Shown one piece after another: positions 1-11,897 of a stretch of DNA of 64,000 bases. The notes below the pieces were generated by a model, which was not told the origin of the DNA, made no database searches, and saw only the letters and a list, made by a program, of their open reading frames with translations. Source of the DNA: Rhipicephalus microplus (lineage: Eukaryota; Arthropoda; Arachnida; Ixodida; Ixodidae); assembly GCF_043290135.1 (NCBI RefSeq), contig NC_134710.1:10989321-11053320 (forward strand). Reading direction: 5' to 3'. A program made the position numbers and the translations under genes. The stretch's first letter is position 1. Each line of letters begins with the position of its first letter.

Positions 1-623
1 TCGCGGCCTCACGTGGTGGGCCTAGTAACGACCGAGCGCGCCGTGCTCAAATCGGCGAGTGGCGTATACAATGGCTGTGATGAGTAGTTTTTTGAGCTTG
101 TTCCGTCATTTGTCAAAACGAGAGGAAGCAATCTTTAGCTGACTCTGAGAAATTATTGTGAATTCCAGGCCCCGTGCTGCGCTATAGTATTGCTATAGTA
201 TTTGGCTCGCGTGTTTTCAGGAGCGTCGACTACTGATTGGCAGCATTGTCTGACGGTGCTCAAAAAGTGTTGCAGGGCCACTGCCTCGAAGGAGCTCAGA
301 ATGAACAAAGGATGGATAATAATATACAATAATTTTGAGCACTAACTGTGGTGTGCCCAAAAGTATCAGAACAAGTAAAGCAGTGTGAATGACTCCGTAA
401 TGCAGCTTTGAGGCTCTTCCACTAAGCTGCGCGACATGTGGGCTTTTTGTGACATTTAAACTGTATTTGAAGATATAAATCCTTCATGGATCGTGAAAAG
501 GACACCCAAATCTACCGCTGTTATTCGCGGTTATTCTATTCCCACCAGGTTTTAAATTCGCATTCTGGCCCGTTGTCCATCCCTTGCATACTCGAAAAAT
601 GTACCGGCCTTTTTTCTTTCCAG
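1..623. other. No gene recognised
   Basis: I see no convincing coding region or repeat here. The last bases (about 609-623) form a long pyrimidine tract ending in CAG, which is read as a splice acceptor for the next feature. Confidence 0.4.
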
Positions 624-958
624 CTTGGTCATGCGTGGTGCAGTGCCAGTGCCGACAAGGCCTGCAGGAAGGCTCTTTTTCAGTGGTTGGTTCCCAATCC
701 CCTGGAAGCCTTTCAGCACCCGTATGACCGGGACGTGAGCTTTTCGTCGATCTCGTTTGGCACGCTGGTGCAGTTGGGCGTGTTTGTGCAGCACAAGCTG
801 TTCTCCTCGACCATCGTCGACGACCACTGCAACTCAACGCGACGTTCCGTCACGACCAGCGCGTGCTGCATGCCGATCTGCACCTCAACCACCGCGAGGG
901 CTGCGCAGGGCAGATCGCCGAGTACCGGTTCATCGTGCCATACCTAAACATGAAAAAG
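624..958 (+). CDS. Candidate exon of an unidentified host gene
   Basis: A pyrimidine tract ending TTTCTTTCCAG at 623 and a donor AAAAAG|GTGTGTA at 958-960 bracket a 335-bp GC-rich block unlike its AT-rich surroundings. In the first half one frame reads like protein (ending near VQHKLFSSTIVDDHC). In the second half a different frame does (NATFRHDQRVLHADLHLNHR, then IAEYRFIVPYLNMKK at the donor). No single frame spans both in a protein-like way, so there is either a 1-2 base indel near 835, a sequencing error, or a decayed exon. I do not recognise the family. The bracketing splice signals are the main support; codon use alone would not be enough. Confidence 0.35.
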
Positions 959-1436
959 GTGTGTACACACTCGTAGTGGCATTGCACTGCTACGCATAAG
1001 GCCGCGAATTACTCAGGCCGGTGTGTTTTATCTAGATACGGTGCTGAATTGCACGGTGAATCGGGTAGAATCGGACATAAGTATACATAATGCGTACAAA
1101 TGATACAAAATATCAGAAATTAGGAAGTGAATTCGGAATAAATTTTTTGCCAGCATCACTGTATCACTTCTCCATGTTAGCAAGTTATCTTGTGTTGTTC
1201 TCTTTAAACATGACATGTTGGCTCTAAATAAATGCAGAATATTATAATTATTTTAGGTTTACGAAGTGTGCTTGTTGAAACAGTATTTTATGTGACTGAA
1301 CTTTAAAGAATTAAGATACCCAAAACATTGCCCTAAGGGCACTTGCAAGGCACATGTAATGCATAATGCTACAATAGGACAGCATGAAGTATTGCACAAC
1401 AAAAAGATGCAAAGATCACAATGCTGCATACGGCAA

Positions 1437-2445
1437 AGTACAGTAAAACCTTGTTAATGCAAAGTCACTGGGACTGTGAGGAACGAATTAAACGGGTTTT
1501 TGAAGTAACCGAACATACAAAAAGTGCAATGCAAAGAACATAAAATATTCAAATTAATCAGGGCTGGTCGTTTGTGTCGCCACCTAGTTTGTGACTCCAA
1601 GGGTCATGTTTTTCAGCAATACCTGGTCAGTTTTGCTGCAAACAAGGGAGAATTCCGAGCCTAACTGCTGTCAGAAAAAAAACTAACTGTTATCACCTAA
1701 AATGCGTGCAACACAGTAGTGACACACGGGCAGCATGTCGCTTGCTCCTAGCTGTGTCAACATGCACGTCCTAATGCAACCATTCTCCTATTGTTTCTCG
1801 TAAAATGAAGAATTCAATAATGGACAGTGTGACGAAATTCGCGATGTGTTTTGGCTGGAAAACATCATTAAAACTTTCCACCAGAGTTTGCGAAGTAGGC
1901 GTTGCAGGCAAGACCTCCGCCAGCTGTGCAAGTGCGCGAATTGTTAGAGCAATCGGCACTCGGAGGTTTGTATACATCGCGGATTTCTTCAGACTGTCTT
2001 TTATTTCTTTATATTTCCAGAAAGAATGGATAAATTCTGACGCGATGACGTTGCAATCGTTGCGAGAAGCATGCGACATGCTGGCCACACGTCACTGCTG
2101 TATTGCAGTGAAGCATGTCTTGCGTTCCACAGGCGCATATTTTAGCTGATCACTAGACAGTAATATTATTTTCTGTGCTGGAAGTAGCGAGGCAAGGGTG
2201 CATCAGCTACCACCCATTAGCATTGCTTAAGTACATTGCCTGGTGGCTCTTGAAGGCCGCCGTTTTCGCGAATTTGTGGCGAAATCGGGATTGGGAATTA
2301 GCACACTGCACCCAAATTTTTTGAATTGACCGTGCTTGTGCTGACCACCGCTTCAAATTATCCGCTCAAACTTGCATTGCAAAATATGAGACCCCCGAAA
2401 TACTTTCAAATAAGTGGGATTTTGAAATAACTGAATTCGAATTAA
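1437..2445. repeat. Interspersed repeat A, copy 1 (pogo-type terminus)
   Basis: The left end CAGTAAAACCTTGTTAATGC resembles the CAGT...AACCTCGTTAA ends common in pogo/Tigger-type DNA transposons. The next ~200 bp align by eye with 7255-7740 (shared GGGCTGGTCGTTT, GCTCCAAGGG, TTTTTC-GCAATACCT, GCAAACA-GAGGGA blocks). A degenerate opposite end may lie at 2395-2445 (GAATTCGAATTAACGACTA). The interior has no recognisable transposase; the open frames at 1771-2149 on both strands show no family motif. The outer limits are approximate. Confidence 0.45.
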
Positions 2446-3307
2446 CGACTAATTACCAAATGAAAGGTACTACTTGGTTAGTGTTGGCTTTTGCGATGTG
2501 CTACCGTAAGAGCATTTCAAGTGCGCAGCACCGTAAGTGCATCGCAAAAGCCTACCAAATCTGCCAAGTGTACAACAAATGAGCGAGCATGCCACCTGCA
2601 TAAAAAGCAAGCTGCTGTCCAGGCAGGTCGTTGCACTCGGCAAGCACCATTACGTTGAGGCACGGCAGCTGTGTGTGTGACACAGGGTTGCACTCAACGC
2701 ACCTTGGCATCGAGGTGTGAACCGCATTGGGTGCTCTGGAAATTCTTTCAGTGACGGAGTCGAAGGCCTCAAAACGAGTCGATCCACTGGTCTTGTGCAC
2801 TTAACTCATCAAAGATATCTGCAAAAATGTAAAAACGAAAAGTTTCATGTCTACCATACTTGACAAGCCACCACTTGGCTGCCTTGAATATCGGCTGGCC
2901 ACAAGTTGTTCTGGGAACGAGCTACATTCATAGACTACGCAATGATGCAGTCAAATCGGGACCAAGAATTCAGATTTCTACTTACAAGTTCATTTCTCTA
3001 AAACACAAAACAGTATGTTCATTGTTTAAGAGGCCCAATCGCAAGTATATTTAACAATGCCTTGTGAAGACATTGTCATCTCCAGACTGTTGCCTTAGAA
3101 TTGCTGAACACTTTCCTCAATGCGTGGGCTGGTGCTTGATACATAGGCAAGCGTAATGTATATGCTTAACTGTGCTTAACTTCAGATGGGAATTTTACAA
3201 AGTAAAGTTCATTTGGATGTCCCTACAATAGCTTTCCTAATAACCCTTTCATGGCATTAATATAGCATTTATTATTAGGATGGTTGTCATGGCAGTTCTC
3301 ATTGTTC

Positions 3308-3355
3308 TTAGGCATACATACATACATACATACATACATACATACACACACACAT
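3308..3355. repeat. (CATA)n/(CA)n microsatellite
   Basis: About eight CATA units followed by a short CA run are seen directly in the sequence. Confidence 0.9.
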
Positions 3356-3483
3356 TAAAATGATCGGAAAAGGAAAAGAAGAGTGATGATTCACCAACCT
3401 CTCCTTACATATATTTAATAAAAAAAGAGTGATGATTGTGTTCGTCATGGCTTAATCGGCTCTCCGAACCTGCTTTCGGAAAT

Positions 3484-3655
3484 ACAGTCAAACCTCAATA
3501 TTACAATCACACCACTCATGAAAATACTTCATTATATCTAAAAATTCATTAAAAAATTATACTTGTGGCACTGTATCAATGACAGGGCCATTCTTCACTT
3601 ACTTTTCTATAACCAATAATTCATTATATCTGGGTTCGTTATATCGAGGTATGAG
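3484..3655. mobile_element. Short MITE with pogo-type inverted ends
   Basis: The left end is CAGTCAAACCTCAATATTAC. The right end, read on the minus strand, is CATACCTCGATATAACGAAC. These form an imperfect terminal inverted repeat of about 25 bp around a ~170-bp AT-rich core with internal TTCATTATATCT repeats. A TA dinucleotide flanks the left end and a TTA the right end, as expected for Tc1/mariner/pogo TA target duplication. There is no coding capacity, so it would be non-autonomous. Confidence 0.5.
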
Positions 3656-3743
3656 TTATCCTGATGTTAAAAAAATGCAAGTGTAGCACATCTCTTGTTA
3701 AGGGGAGATGCGAGTCTTAACACAATTTTTTTTGAAAATTACA

Positions 3744-4680
3744 TTGTCACAAGTCCCGTTAATTAGGGAGGCGATCGTCGGGCTGATTCCAAGGGCCGAA
3801 GTATCGGCCCCCCGAACCGCCCCACGAAAGCGTGGACAATTTAGAAGTGGTCCTTCTTGGCGCGCCAGCAGACGCCGGCTGTGGCCCAAAGAACAAGTCA
3901 GAGCCGAGAGTTGATAACAAACAAAATTATATTCTCAATAATGGCAGATCAAAAACAATACACAAGAATGCACACTCCACAATAGATGAGGACAGTATGT
4001 CACCAATCAAACAACGTACTACACAGTACAATCAGCCACACTCGAAACAACGGACACAGACAACAATACGCACAACACTGCAGTCGCATGCATTGAACAA
4101 CCAAGACACTTAGAGACTAAAGAGATAGAAAACCTATTCAGTCCAAAGTTCTTGGAACAAAAGTCTGGATGATACTCTTCCAAGAATCACTCACTCAAAG
4201 TCCAGTGTTGTTGTCGTTCCGCTGGCCCCGAAGTTTCTCTTCCAGGAAACCTCGCCGAAGTTTCTCTTTCAGGAAACCTCAAGTCTTCAATAGGCCACTC
4301 TCCAAACTTCAAACTTCTTCGCCGGAAACACGTCAGCTTCACACCCGCAGCTGTTGCCACGCGTCTTCGCTCGATAGCGGTAAACACACACTCTTGCCTG
4401 TAGCTCGAGTCGTCACCCCTCAGGTGGAAATCCTCTTCTCCTGCTTTGTCCCTACGGACAAAACCTTCGCCGACTACGCAGCGGAATCCCTACGCGCTCT
4501 GGCGCTAACTTCCGTCTTCTCCTGATCTCTCATCTCCGCTGCTCGGTTAAATACCTTCCGCGCGACATTCCAGAAAGTTCTCGTCATTTCGTCGGCGCGA
4601 TACGCTGCGAAGGCTGGGGAGAGGCGCGAGACTGTACGGGGGCCGTCCCCGACCACTGATTCAACCCGGCATAACACACG
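3744..4680 (-). mobile_element. Ty3/gypsy-type LTR with adjoining polypurine tract
   Basis: Read on the minus strand, a block starts TGTTATGCCGGG and ends GGGACTTGTGACA, giving TG...CA ends over about 937 bp. Just upstream is a purine tract (AAGGAAAGGGGCG, 4680-4692). A TAG stop ends a short open frame a few codons before it, which is how a pol frame, polypurine tract and 3' LTR normally abut. Inside are a TATA-like TATTTAA and a duplicated ~26-bp GTTTCC...GAAACTTCGG unit. No primer-binding site or second LTR follows, and there is no clean target duplication. I read it as a 3' LTR with truncated internal sequence. The family (Ty3/gypsy) is inferred from layout only. Confidence 0.6.
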
Positions 4681-4994
4681 CCCCTTTCCTTCTAGAAATT
4701 TCCAGTGCTTGCTCGGCCACCGATGTGGGGTGAGGAGGTTCGTCGGCGAAGCCACGCTTCCGAGGGGACAGCGTCACGCGCCCGGGGAGCCTTTAGATGT
4801 TTGTTTTCTTTTTTTTTCGTTGACCTCGCGGCGTCACTCCGGCGCGTTATCGAAAGAATTTGGCGGCGCGCCCATTTTTAGCGCTCGTTCTGTGACATAC
4901 ATATTCTTCATTTTTATTTGCTTTTGTAAGTTTGGTTTCTCTAGTTTCATAACGAAAAAAGCTGAAAATTGTAACGAAACTGAAAGTAGGTTAA

Positions 4995-5651
4995 CCCTTT
5001 GCGGTCCAAAACTGTTACCCACTTTTTGCCTCTACCGGTCCAAAACTATTTCGCCAGTTTCTGGCATCGAAGAGAGTAACATGAACTGTGGAAGAAAAAC
5101 TGACCCGATATTTTTCGCTCCTGCATTCAGGTGGCAACTCCTTTGGCGATATTTGGGCAGCGTATGATATCACTCACAGCATTCTCTGGGTACCGGCTGG
5201 GGTTTTTACTTCAGGTTTTGCTGAACGAAAATGTTTTCTCCACTGCCGTCGTCTCCGTCACTCATTTCTGTCGAATCACTGTCTGGTGGAGGCACGTAAT
5301 TCTTTCCTTCAATACAGCCGTCCTCGCTTTCGCAAAAAGCACCACCGTAAATGCACGCAATAAAAGCGTGACCATGCTTCTCAGCAAACCATGCTTGAGT
5401 GAATACGCTCTAGGCTCCCTGCTGAACATTGTGTTGCACCTTAGCGTAAAGACAAGTCAACCTCAACAAAGTAAGCTCCCTCATTCTTCAAGAGAAGGCG
5501 CTTCATGTATTATAATGATACGTGCGACTTTCAGGGAACAAAAAAAAAACACTGAATATAAACCACGAACACATTTGTCGGGCGGTGCCAGACAGCAGAC
5601 CACTGCAGCCGTGTTGCGTTGTCGTGCGCTAACTGAGAGGACCGCAAAGGA
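4995..5651 (-). mobile_element. piggyBac-like deletion derivative
   Basis: The element is flanked on both sides by TTAA (4991-4994 and 5652-5655), the diagnostic piggyBac target. Its termini CCCTTTGCGGTCC and, inverted, TCCTTTGCGGTCC match at 12 of 13 positions. A subterminal GGTCCAAAACT motif occurs twice at the left end (near 5003 and 5036). At 657 bp it is far shorter than an autonomous element (~2.5 kb), so it must be mobilised in trans if at all. The minus strand keeps a piece that looks like the acidic N-terminal region of a piggyBac transposase. Confidence 0.82.
5206..5409 (-). pseudogene. Remnant of piggyBac transposase acidic N-terminus
   Basis: A minus-strand open frame of about 68 codons reads ...GGAFCESEDGCIEGKNY, then VPPPDSDSTEMSDGDDGSG, ending NIFVQQNLK at a TAA. 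Stretches rich in Asp, Glu and Ser with a Y-x-P-P-x-S/D-D core are typical of the region before the DDD catalytic core in piggyBac (PGBD) transposases. The catalytic domain is absent. Its position inside TTAA-flanked inverted repeats supports the reading. With such low-complexity sequence the call is suggestive, not proof. Confidence 0.5.
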
Positions 5652-6227
5652 TTAAAATCACTTTTTTAAAGAGTATAAGGTGGCTACTAAAAACTATAAA
5701 AAGCCCACTGTCTAGTCTCCTAAAAATTGTCACCTGGCTGCTTGCCATTGCAATTTGCATGCGCAGTTCACTGAGGCCACATGCACAAAATAATTGATTT
5801 TCAAGTTCTCACGATGGAAGAAATCATTCTAAAATACATATTCTTGCCACATAGATGAGCTTCGACTTATACCTTGAAAATTAGTTTGTTCTAGATTCAG
5901 CTTTGGGAAACTTTCTGAGTTAAGACATGATGTTTTTGGTACTTCTGATAGTCAAATGGCGATGAGATATTGTCCACATATTCCTAAGCATGTGAAGGGT
6001 CCAAGTATCTCATTTAACACTTGATATTATCTGTATAATTATTACGAACCTAAAGCAAGCGATTGGTACGTTCTGAGGATTCTAAGAGCTCTCACATTAC
6101 AATTTTATTGCGATCGAAATCATGTGGACACTCTCCGCTTGATTTCGCCGTCAGCGTCGATGTCATGTACCGTATCTGTATACGTATCTAATAAATGAAA
6201 ATGCAAAAAAGAAAAAATCCAGCAAAA

Positions 6228-6303
6228 TACTCCGGCGTGCGAAACAGAATGTGGCACCTCCACGCCGTGAATGCGAGGCGTTAACCACTAAGCCACCGAG
6301 GGG
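6228..6303 (-). repeat. tRNA-derived SINE fragment
   Basis: On the minus strand the sequence reads CTCGGTGGCTTAGTGGTTAA (A-box type) followed 35-40 bases later by a weak B-box-like GTTTCGCACGCC. It cannot fold as a sound tRNA. It is probably the head of a tRNA-derived SINE, different from the Ruka type below. Confidence 0.45.
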
Positions 6304-7252
6304 TACTTCCTTCAATGTTTAAATGGCAAGCTATTTATAGCTACCATTTACCGCCATTGGCTGGCATCTCGGGGGAGGGAGACTATTGTGTTTTCAGCAT
6401 TATCAGCAAGATGGTGCAATGAGCGCGTACATTGGCCCGTGGAGATGAGAGGAGTGGACGATGTCTTGCGCGCCCTTATCTCCCGATGGGGAGGATCATA
6501 CGTCTTGGCCTACGTTGGGCATGCATGGAACGATTATTTTTGAGTTACGGGGCGCACAAAGGTCACTGCAATCTTTGCACAGCCTCCGTTTGCGGAAAGG
6601 CGCACTTTTCAGACACACCAAAGTAACAATTGAGACACTTAATCGCGTTCATCTGTACCTGTGAGTACGTTTTGTTCATCATTTGTGCGTGAGAAATACG
6701 GGGAACATTTCGATTTACTTTCCATGCTGCGCGTGACCTTCCAATTTGTTGTTATCGCGTTCATTGCTTCGCCTTTGCGGCAAAGCTGTCACAATTTTAG
6801 TCCACTAAACTGCCTTATACTCACTCTCTTGAGAGTTACTTTCATTCTACCGTTAATGTAGATCAATATGAGCCATTAATGGTGAAGACCCTTAAAAATT
6901 TGGTGGCACAAAAAGTTTATCCTAAGCTAACTATGCTTTACACATTGTCATGGCACAAATAAAAACTGTGCAGTTTATTATAAAATAATTACATATTTTG
7001 AAGTTATAACACACCTTGTTCACAGCTGAATATTTTGTTGCCCTAAGCTACATATTGAACTTTTTTTTTCGAATTCTACCCTTAAATTTGCCATGGAGGC
7101 AGCGCGCACAACACGTCTCCGTGAACACGCACTCAGTTACCCTGCTCCTGGTGCCTCTAATGATGATGCCCAACGTCAACTGTGGCGCAATGTCTCAGCC
7201 TTGCTGTTGCCATCTTTCTCTGCCACGCAGTCCGTACAAGTTTTTTGTCAAT

Positions 7253-7755
7253 CCAGTAAAACTTCGTTAATTCGAGGTCACTGGTGCCGTGAGAAATCTT
7301 TCAATTAAGTAGGTTTTCGAATTAACGGAACATATAAAAAATCGCCCCACCGCGGTGGTATAGTGGCTAAGGTACTCGGCTGCTGACCCGCAGGTCGCGG
7401 GCTCGAATCCCGGCTGCGGCGGCCGCATTTCCGATGGAGGCGAAAATGTTGTAGGCCCGTGTGCTTAGATTTGGGTGCACGTTAAAGAACCCTAGGTGGT
7501 CGAAATTTCCGAAGCCCTCCACTACGGCGTCTCTCATAATCATATGGTGGTTTTGGGACGTTGATCCCCACATAGTGGAGTGGAACATACAAAAAAGCGG
7601 GATGCTAGGATCTTGGAATAATTTGAAGTAATCAGGGCTGGTCGTTTTATCTGTCGGCTAGTTTGCAGCTCCAAGGGATATTTTTCTGCCATACCTCGTC
7701 CTGATTTCGCCGCAAACACGAGGGAACGAGAAACCTCACTACTACCATTGAAAAA
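7253..7755. repeat. Interspersed repeat A, copy 2, split by a SINE
   Basis: It begins CCAGTAAAACTTCGTTAATTC and continues parallel to 1440-1640. A tRNA-derived SINE interrupts it at 7342-7581. After the SINE the same order of blocks resumes (AATCAGGGCTGGTCGTTT, GCTCCAAGGGATATTTTT). The alignment with copy 1 shows that the SINE is a later insertion. Confidence 0.5.
7342..7581 (+). mobile_element. tRNA-derived SINE (Ruka-type)
   Basis: A pol III A box (GTGGTATAGTGGCTAAGG) and B box (GGCTCGAATCCCG) stand at the head. They are followed by the tRNA-unrelated body I recognise from tick Ruka SINEs (ATGGAGGCGAAAATG, CGTTAAAGAACCCTAGGTGG, CTCCACTACGGCGTCTC). A 15-bp duplication brackets it: GGAACATATAAAAAA (7327-7341) and GGAACATACAAAAAA (7582-7596), one mismatch. 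It sits inside repeat A. A second copy lies at about 50277. Confidence 0.8.
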
Positions 7756-10700
7756 AGAAAGAAAAAGAACAAAAAACTCAATCAATTGAAATATGCTCTT
7801 GCGGCAAGATACTTAAAAGATATTAAGGTCTTTTTTTCGTAAACAAAACAATTAGCCCTGGTTATACTGTGCAGGTTGTGCAGACCGAATCTGCTCGCAT
7901 GTTTCTAGCCATTATTTGCGGCTGTCTTTATCAATGTAATTTAGTGTCATGTGAAATTCTATCTCTCGCATTTTCAGTTACAGGGATTATCCTACCCTGA
8001 TCTCTGCCAAACATTTGAAGAAGGCTGAGTCATCTGGAAATATTTAGGTTCCGAGTCATATCTTCGAAGTTCTTGAAAGCCGACATGCTATGCAGTTGGT
8101 GTGATAAAAATAGGAAAGGTGCGCTATAAAAAAAAAGCGGTCCACGTATCATTAGTATTTCAGTATATATAAAGGGGGGGGGAGCGGGTGAGAGGAAGGA
8201 ATAAGCTTTCCCGTGCAGTGTTCGTGTTCTAGTATTCATGTTTTATATTACAAGGCTTGGATCCTGAACACTTCTTTTCGGTATGTGGTGCAGCGTCTTT
8301 GTATTTTCCCTTTTGCTTCAATGTGATCGAACGACAAAGTGCAGAGACAGAGTGGGTATCGTCAAGTCTGCATTTCCCAACTTGTGTTATCCACCTTTCG
8401 AACCAGAGAGAGTATAAATGTCGTGTAAGTTTAGCATTCAATTCATTTATCATGATAAATGACCATAGCTTATAAGTATAAGTAGCCATAGTTTTCATAG
8501 GAAAACTGAGTCGAAGTAATTCGCAGGAAAGTACAGTTAGTATGTATGTATTTATAGTGATAGTTTACTTACACTTAGTGAGTGGTATGATCAACTCGCT
8601 CACTGGAGGATAGGTTTGCACAGTACAAAAATTAAATAGAGCTGCAACGTATTGAGTACGAAGTGTTTAGGATATTGCATTCACTTACCAGGCTCTCCAT
8701 AGGTAATACTGACTGAAAATCATGCTTTTGTGACCTAACAGGCGAACAAATATTATCATCAATAATAGTAATTGGCACGCAGACGGCTTTTGTTTTGAAA
8801 AAATAAGACCTGGTGAGTCGTACCCAAAACAAATGTGTGATTAAAAGAAAAAAAATCTATTTGCTTTATTTAGTGGGAATCGTGCTCTTAGCTGCAGCTG
8901 CTTTTCTAATATTTCACCATTCTTTTCTGTGGTCAATTCATTGCCCTGTGCATGTGTTCTGTCGGGCATCATCTTCAAATTCGACGACGCGCAAAAGCTG
9001 TTGTCGTTTCCTTGCTCCACTTTTGTTTTTTTAAAACTTTCGCAGGGCACGCTGTCTCTTCACGAGTCGTCGGCTCGATGAAGACCAGTCGAAAAGGCCC
9101 GCCTGCTATTTTTAGTGTTCCCGGCCTGCAACGTGAACGGCGGTAGTGACACCGAGAGGTGCCTTTATTACCAGGATGTTTATGTTTTATTGCGAAATAT
9201 TCAGTTATATGTTAATTATGCTATTTGTTTGATTGCTATGGTTACGTATTATTTCTTCCATTCGAATTTCTGCGTTTCTGTTTATATGTTTCCCCTTACG
9301 CATTCGATGTGTGAATGAGCATCGGTACCTTAGAGCATTTTTGTAAGTTAATTGATACCGACATATCTTTATTTCCCATAATGTTAATACTTTAATAAAT
9401 CATACATTCGTGCGTTCGAACTGCGTCACTTTGATGAAATTGTTTATTTGCATGAGAAAAGATCAGAGCAGTCTAAACATGGAAGGGACGATTCTATGGG
9501 CAATATTAGTAGTAATCGACTATTGCATTTCAAAGAAAGAAGACTGTAAAATTAAGATATGTATAAAATCAAGAAGCCCTCAGTCTCTAAAATTTTGCAC
9601 TTGACTAAACATGGGTTTCTCGCCGTTAGAATGAAATGGAATACAGATGTGTTATGGACAATAGAGGTGGTATTCGCCACGAATCGCATTTACCGACTCC
9701 CCCCGTGAAGAACACTTTTTGCAAATGACTGTATACTGCAGAATGTGTTTTTCTAATCAACTATATGTGCTAACTGGAAATGAACCTTAATGTTAAAAAA
9801 ATTTACACGCCATCGTCAAGCACTTCAAACTAAATTACTGGATTACAATACATTCGTTCGATAAGTATCTGGAGTGTGCTTTTACGGCTTGGTTTCTCTT
9901 CGCAAGTTAATTTCCAGCATATAACAACGGCAAGAGGAGAAATTATGCTCATATTTATTAGATATAAACTCAAGGACTCGCGAAGAGCTTTAATCAAAGT
10001 GGCCAGATCATTCACAATAAAAAATTATTGTGTTCGTGCGCTTGAAACTGCTTCATCAATTGCCTAATAAGAAGGTGAATATCAATAGTTCTAAGTTGTT
10101 GCAGTCAGCCAAAACCTTGACTATTGTGTTAAGAGGCCACTTTTGTGTCTTTCAGCGCCATAATATCAAACGAAGTTACGAATATTTGCTTCTTGGAATT
10201 GTGGTTCCTGGGAACACACTTGGTTTCCCTTATTTTGCAACTTAATTCAGTCATGTGGCAAAGCTAAAAAAAATTTGGCCTCTTATCGGCATGTTAATCG
10301 TCGAAAGACAATAGTTTTGCGTGTGGAAAGAGGGAACAAAATGTTTATATGATGTTCTCAGAGTGAACAAAACATTTATTTGATGTTCTGCGCAAAAAAT
10401 TGGTGAACGGTATCATGGAGGCGCTGCGTTAGAATGCTTTGAGCGTGCAGCGGAGGCGAACGAGCGCATCAAGTCACGTCACATGTGAGACATGAGTGCT
10501 ATCTGGTATATTTCTTGGAAAGTGAAGCGCGTGGCGCACGCCCATCTCAGAAGTGATAAGGTGTACAACACAAGGCGACGGGTAGGTGCCACCACCGTGT
10601 CGTCTTAGCAAAGTGCCAAAAATACTCGCCTGTTCATGCAAGCGTTGCATGGTCAGCGCAGCGTGATAATTGCTAGGGTATTAAGAATTAATTATGTATG

Positions 10701-10864
10701 CCTTTTCTCTTAAAAGACGCACATACAGAATATACATGTGGTTATGGTGTTTCAGATAGGCGCAATATTTGCTTTTTAATTATAATTGCACAAGTATGAA
10801 TGCTATATCTTGAGCAACATTGGTGGGCACTGCGGATGGGGTTGGCCGTTTGGGGGAATCGATT

Positions 10865-11085
10865 GCTGCCGTTCAGAGAGCCCAAAACAGTAAAGAGTGG
10901 ACAACTAGACAAAAGTACAGACAGATAGACCAATGTTTTTTTTTTGCGTCGAAGGTCCCCAAGAAAGACTGGTGCCGTTCAGAGAACCCAGCACAGGTAA
11001 GAGTAGACAAACAGACAAATGCACAGATAGACAGACCAAAGTTTTTGTGTCGAAGGTCCCCAAGAAAGACTATCCTCTTTAAAAC
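10865..11085. repeat. Two-copy ~105-bp tandem repeat
   Basis: TGCCGTTCAGAGA... starts near 10867 and again near 10972. Both copies continue with a GTAAGAGT/GTAAAGAGTGGACAA tract, ACAGATAGAC and GTCGAAGGTCCCCAAGAAAG. A poly-T run separates the parts of copy 1. No function is apparent. Confidence 0.75.
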
Positions 11086-11272
11086 TTCCACTCCTTCAAG
11101 ATAGCTAAAGATTTGGCCCACTGTACATATGCAATATATCTTGACTAAAGCACTCATACCATTTACATAGTAATTGTTTTAGGTACCCTTTTTTTCCCTC
11201 TAGCCATTAGACAAGATAACGCTTTCATTTCCACTATTACCAACACCACGTTAATAAGTGCAACTCGGTAAT

Positions 11273-11800
11273 TAAACGCGTCCTTCGAGCACTCTGCTTC
11301 GAGCGCAAAGTCAACTGGTATGTGTGCTTGCCAGCAACTATGCTTGCGCCCACGACTGCACCTCGTGAAGCCACTGGATTTACCCCGGCAGAATTGGTCT
11401 ACGGTCGCTCTCTGCGATCCCCACTCCGTATTCTTCGTGAGTCATGGGAAGGTCGAGCGGAGGATCCTACGGTGGTTGAATATGTGCTGACTCTGCTAGA
11501 GAGGTTGCATAGATCACAGGAGCTGACAGGAGATAAGATGAGCAAGGCACAGGCTCGGGCCAAACGCTACTACGACAGGTTGGCAAGATCACGCCGGTTT
11601 GAAGCTGGAGATCAAGTAATGCAGCTGAAACCTTCAGAAAAGAATAAGCTAGATGTCCAATGGGAAAGACCGGCGGAAGTCGTTCAAAGGCTGTCCGACA
11701 GAAACTATCTGGTAAGGATTCTAGGTAGACGCAAGACGCAGCAGATATACCACAGCAATCTGCTCAAACCATACCGAGAGAGAGAGAGAGAGAGAGATTG
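11273..11800 (+). pseudogene. Ty3/gypsy integrase C-terminal fragment
   Basis: The translation carries the hallmark integrase stretch (ATGFTPAELVYGRSLRSPLR), a basic helix (AQARAKRYYDRLARSRRF), a GPY/F-like module (WERPAEVVQRLSDRNYLVRI) and the terminal YHSNLLKPY seen at the end of many gypsy pol proteins. The zinc-binding and DDE catalytic parts are missing upstream. The tail runs into a (GA)n tract at about 11778. It lies in the same orientation as the RT/RNase H piece at 13930-14720 but in the wrong order for one element (integrase should follow RNase H), so two copies or a rearrangement are involved. Confidence 0.8.
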
Positions 11801-11897
11801 TCGTAAACATGGCGGTAAACGTGACCGAAAATCCACCACTAGATTTCCCCTTTTCGGGAGCAGAAAGAAAGGAGAATCATCATCATCATCAGCCTGA

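Noticed and set aside
1771..2149. Transposase inside repeat A copy 1
   Set aside because: Frames on both strands are open but neither shows DDE or DNA-binding motifs of the pogo family.
4474..4755. A 93-codon minus-strand protein
   Set aside because: It lies across the LTR and polypurine tract boundary and shows no domain; it is best explained as LTR sequence.
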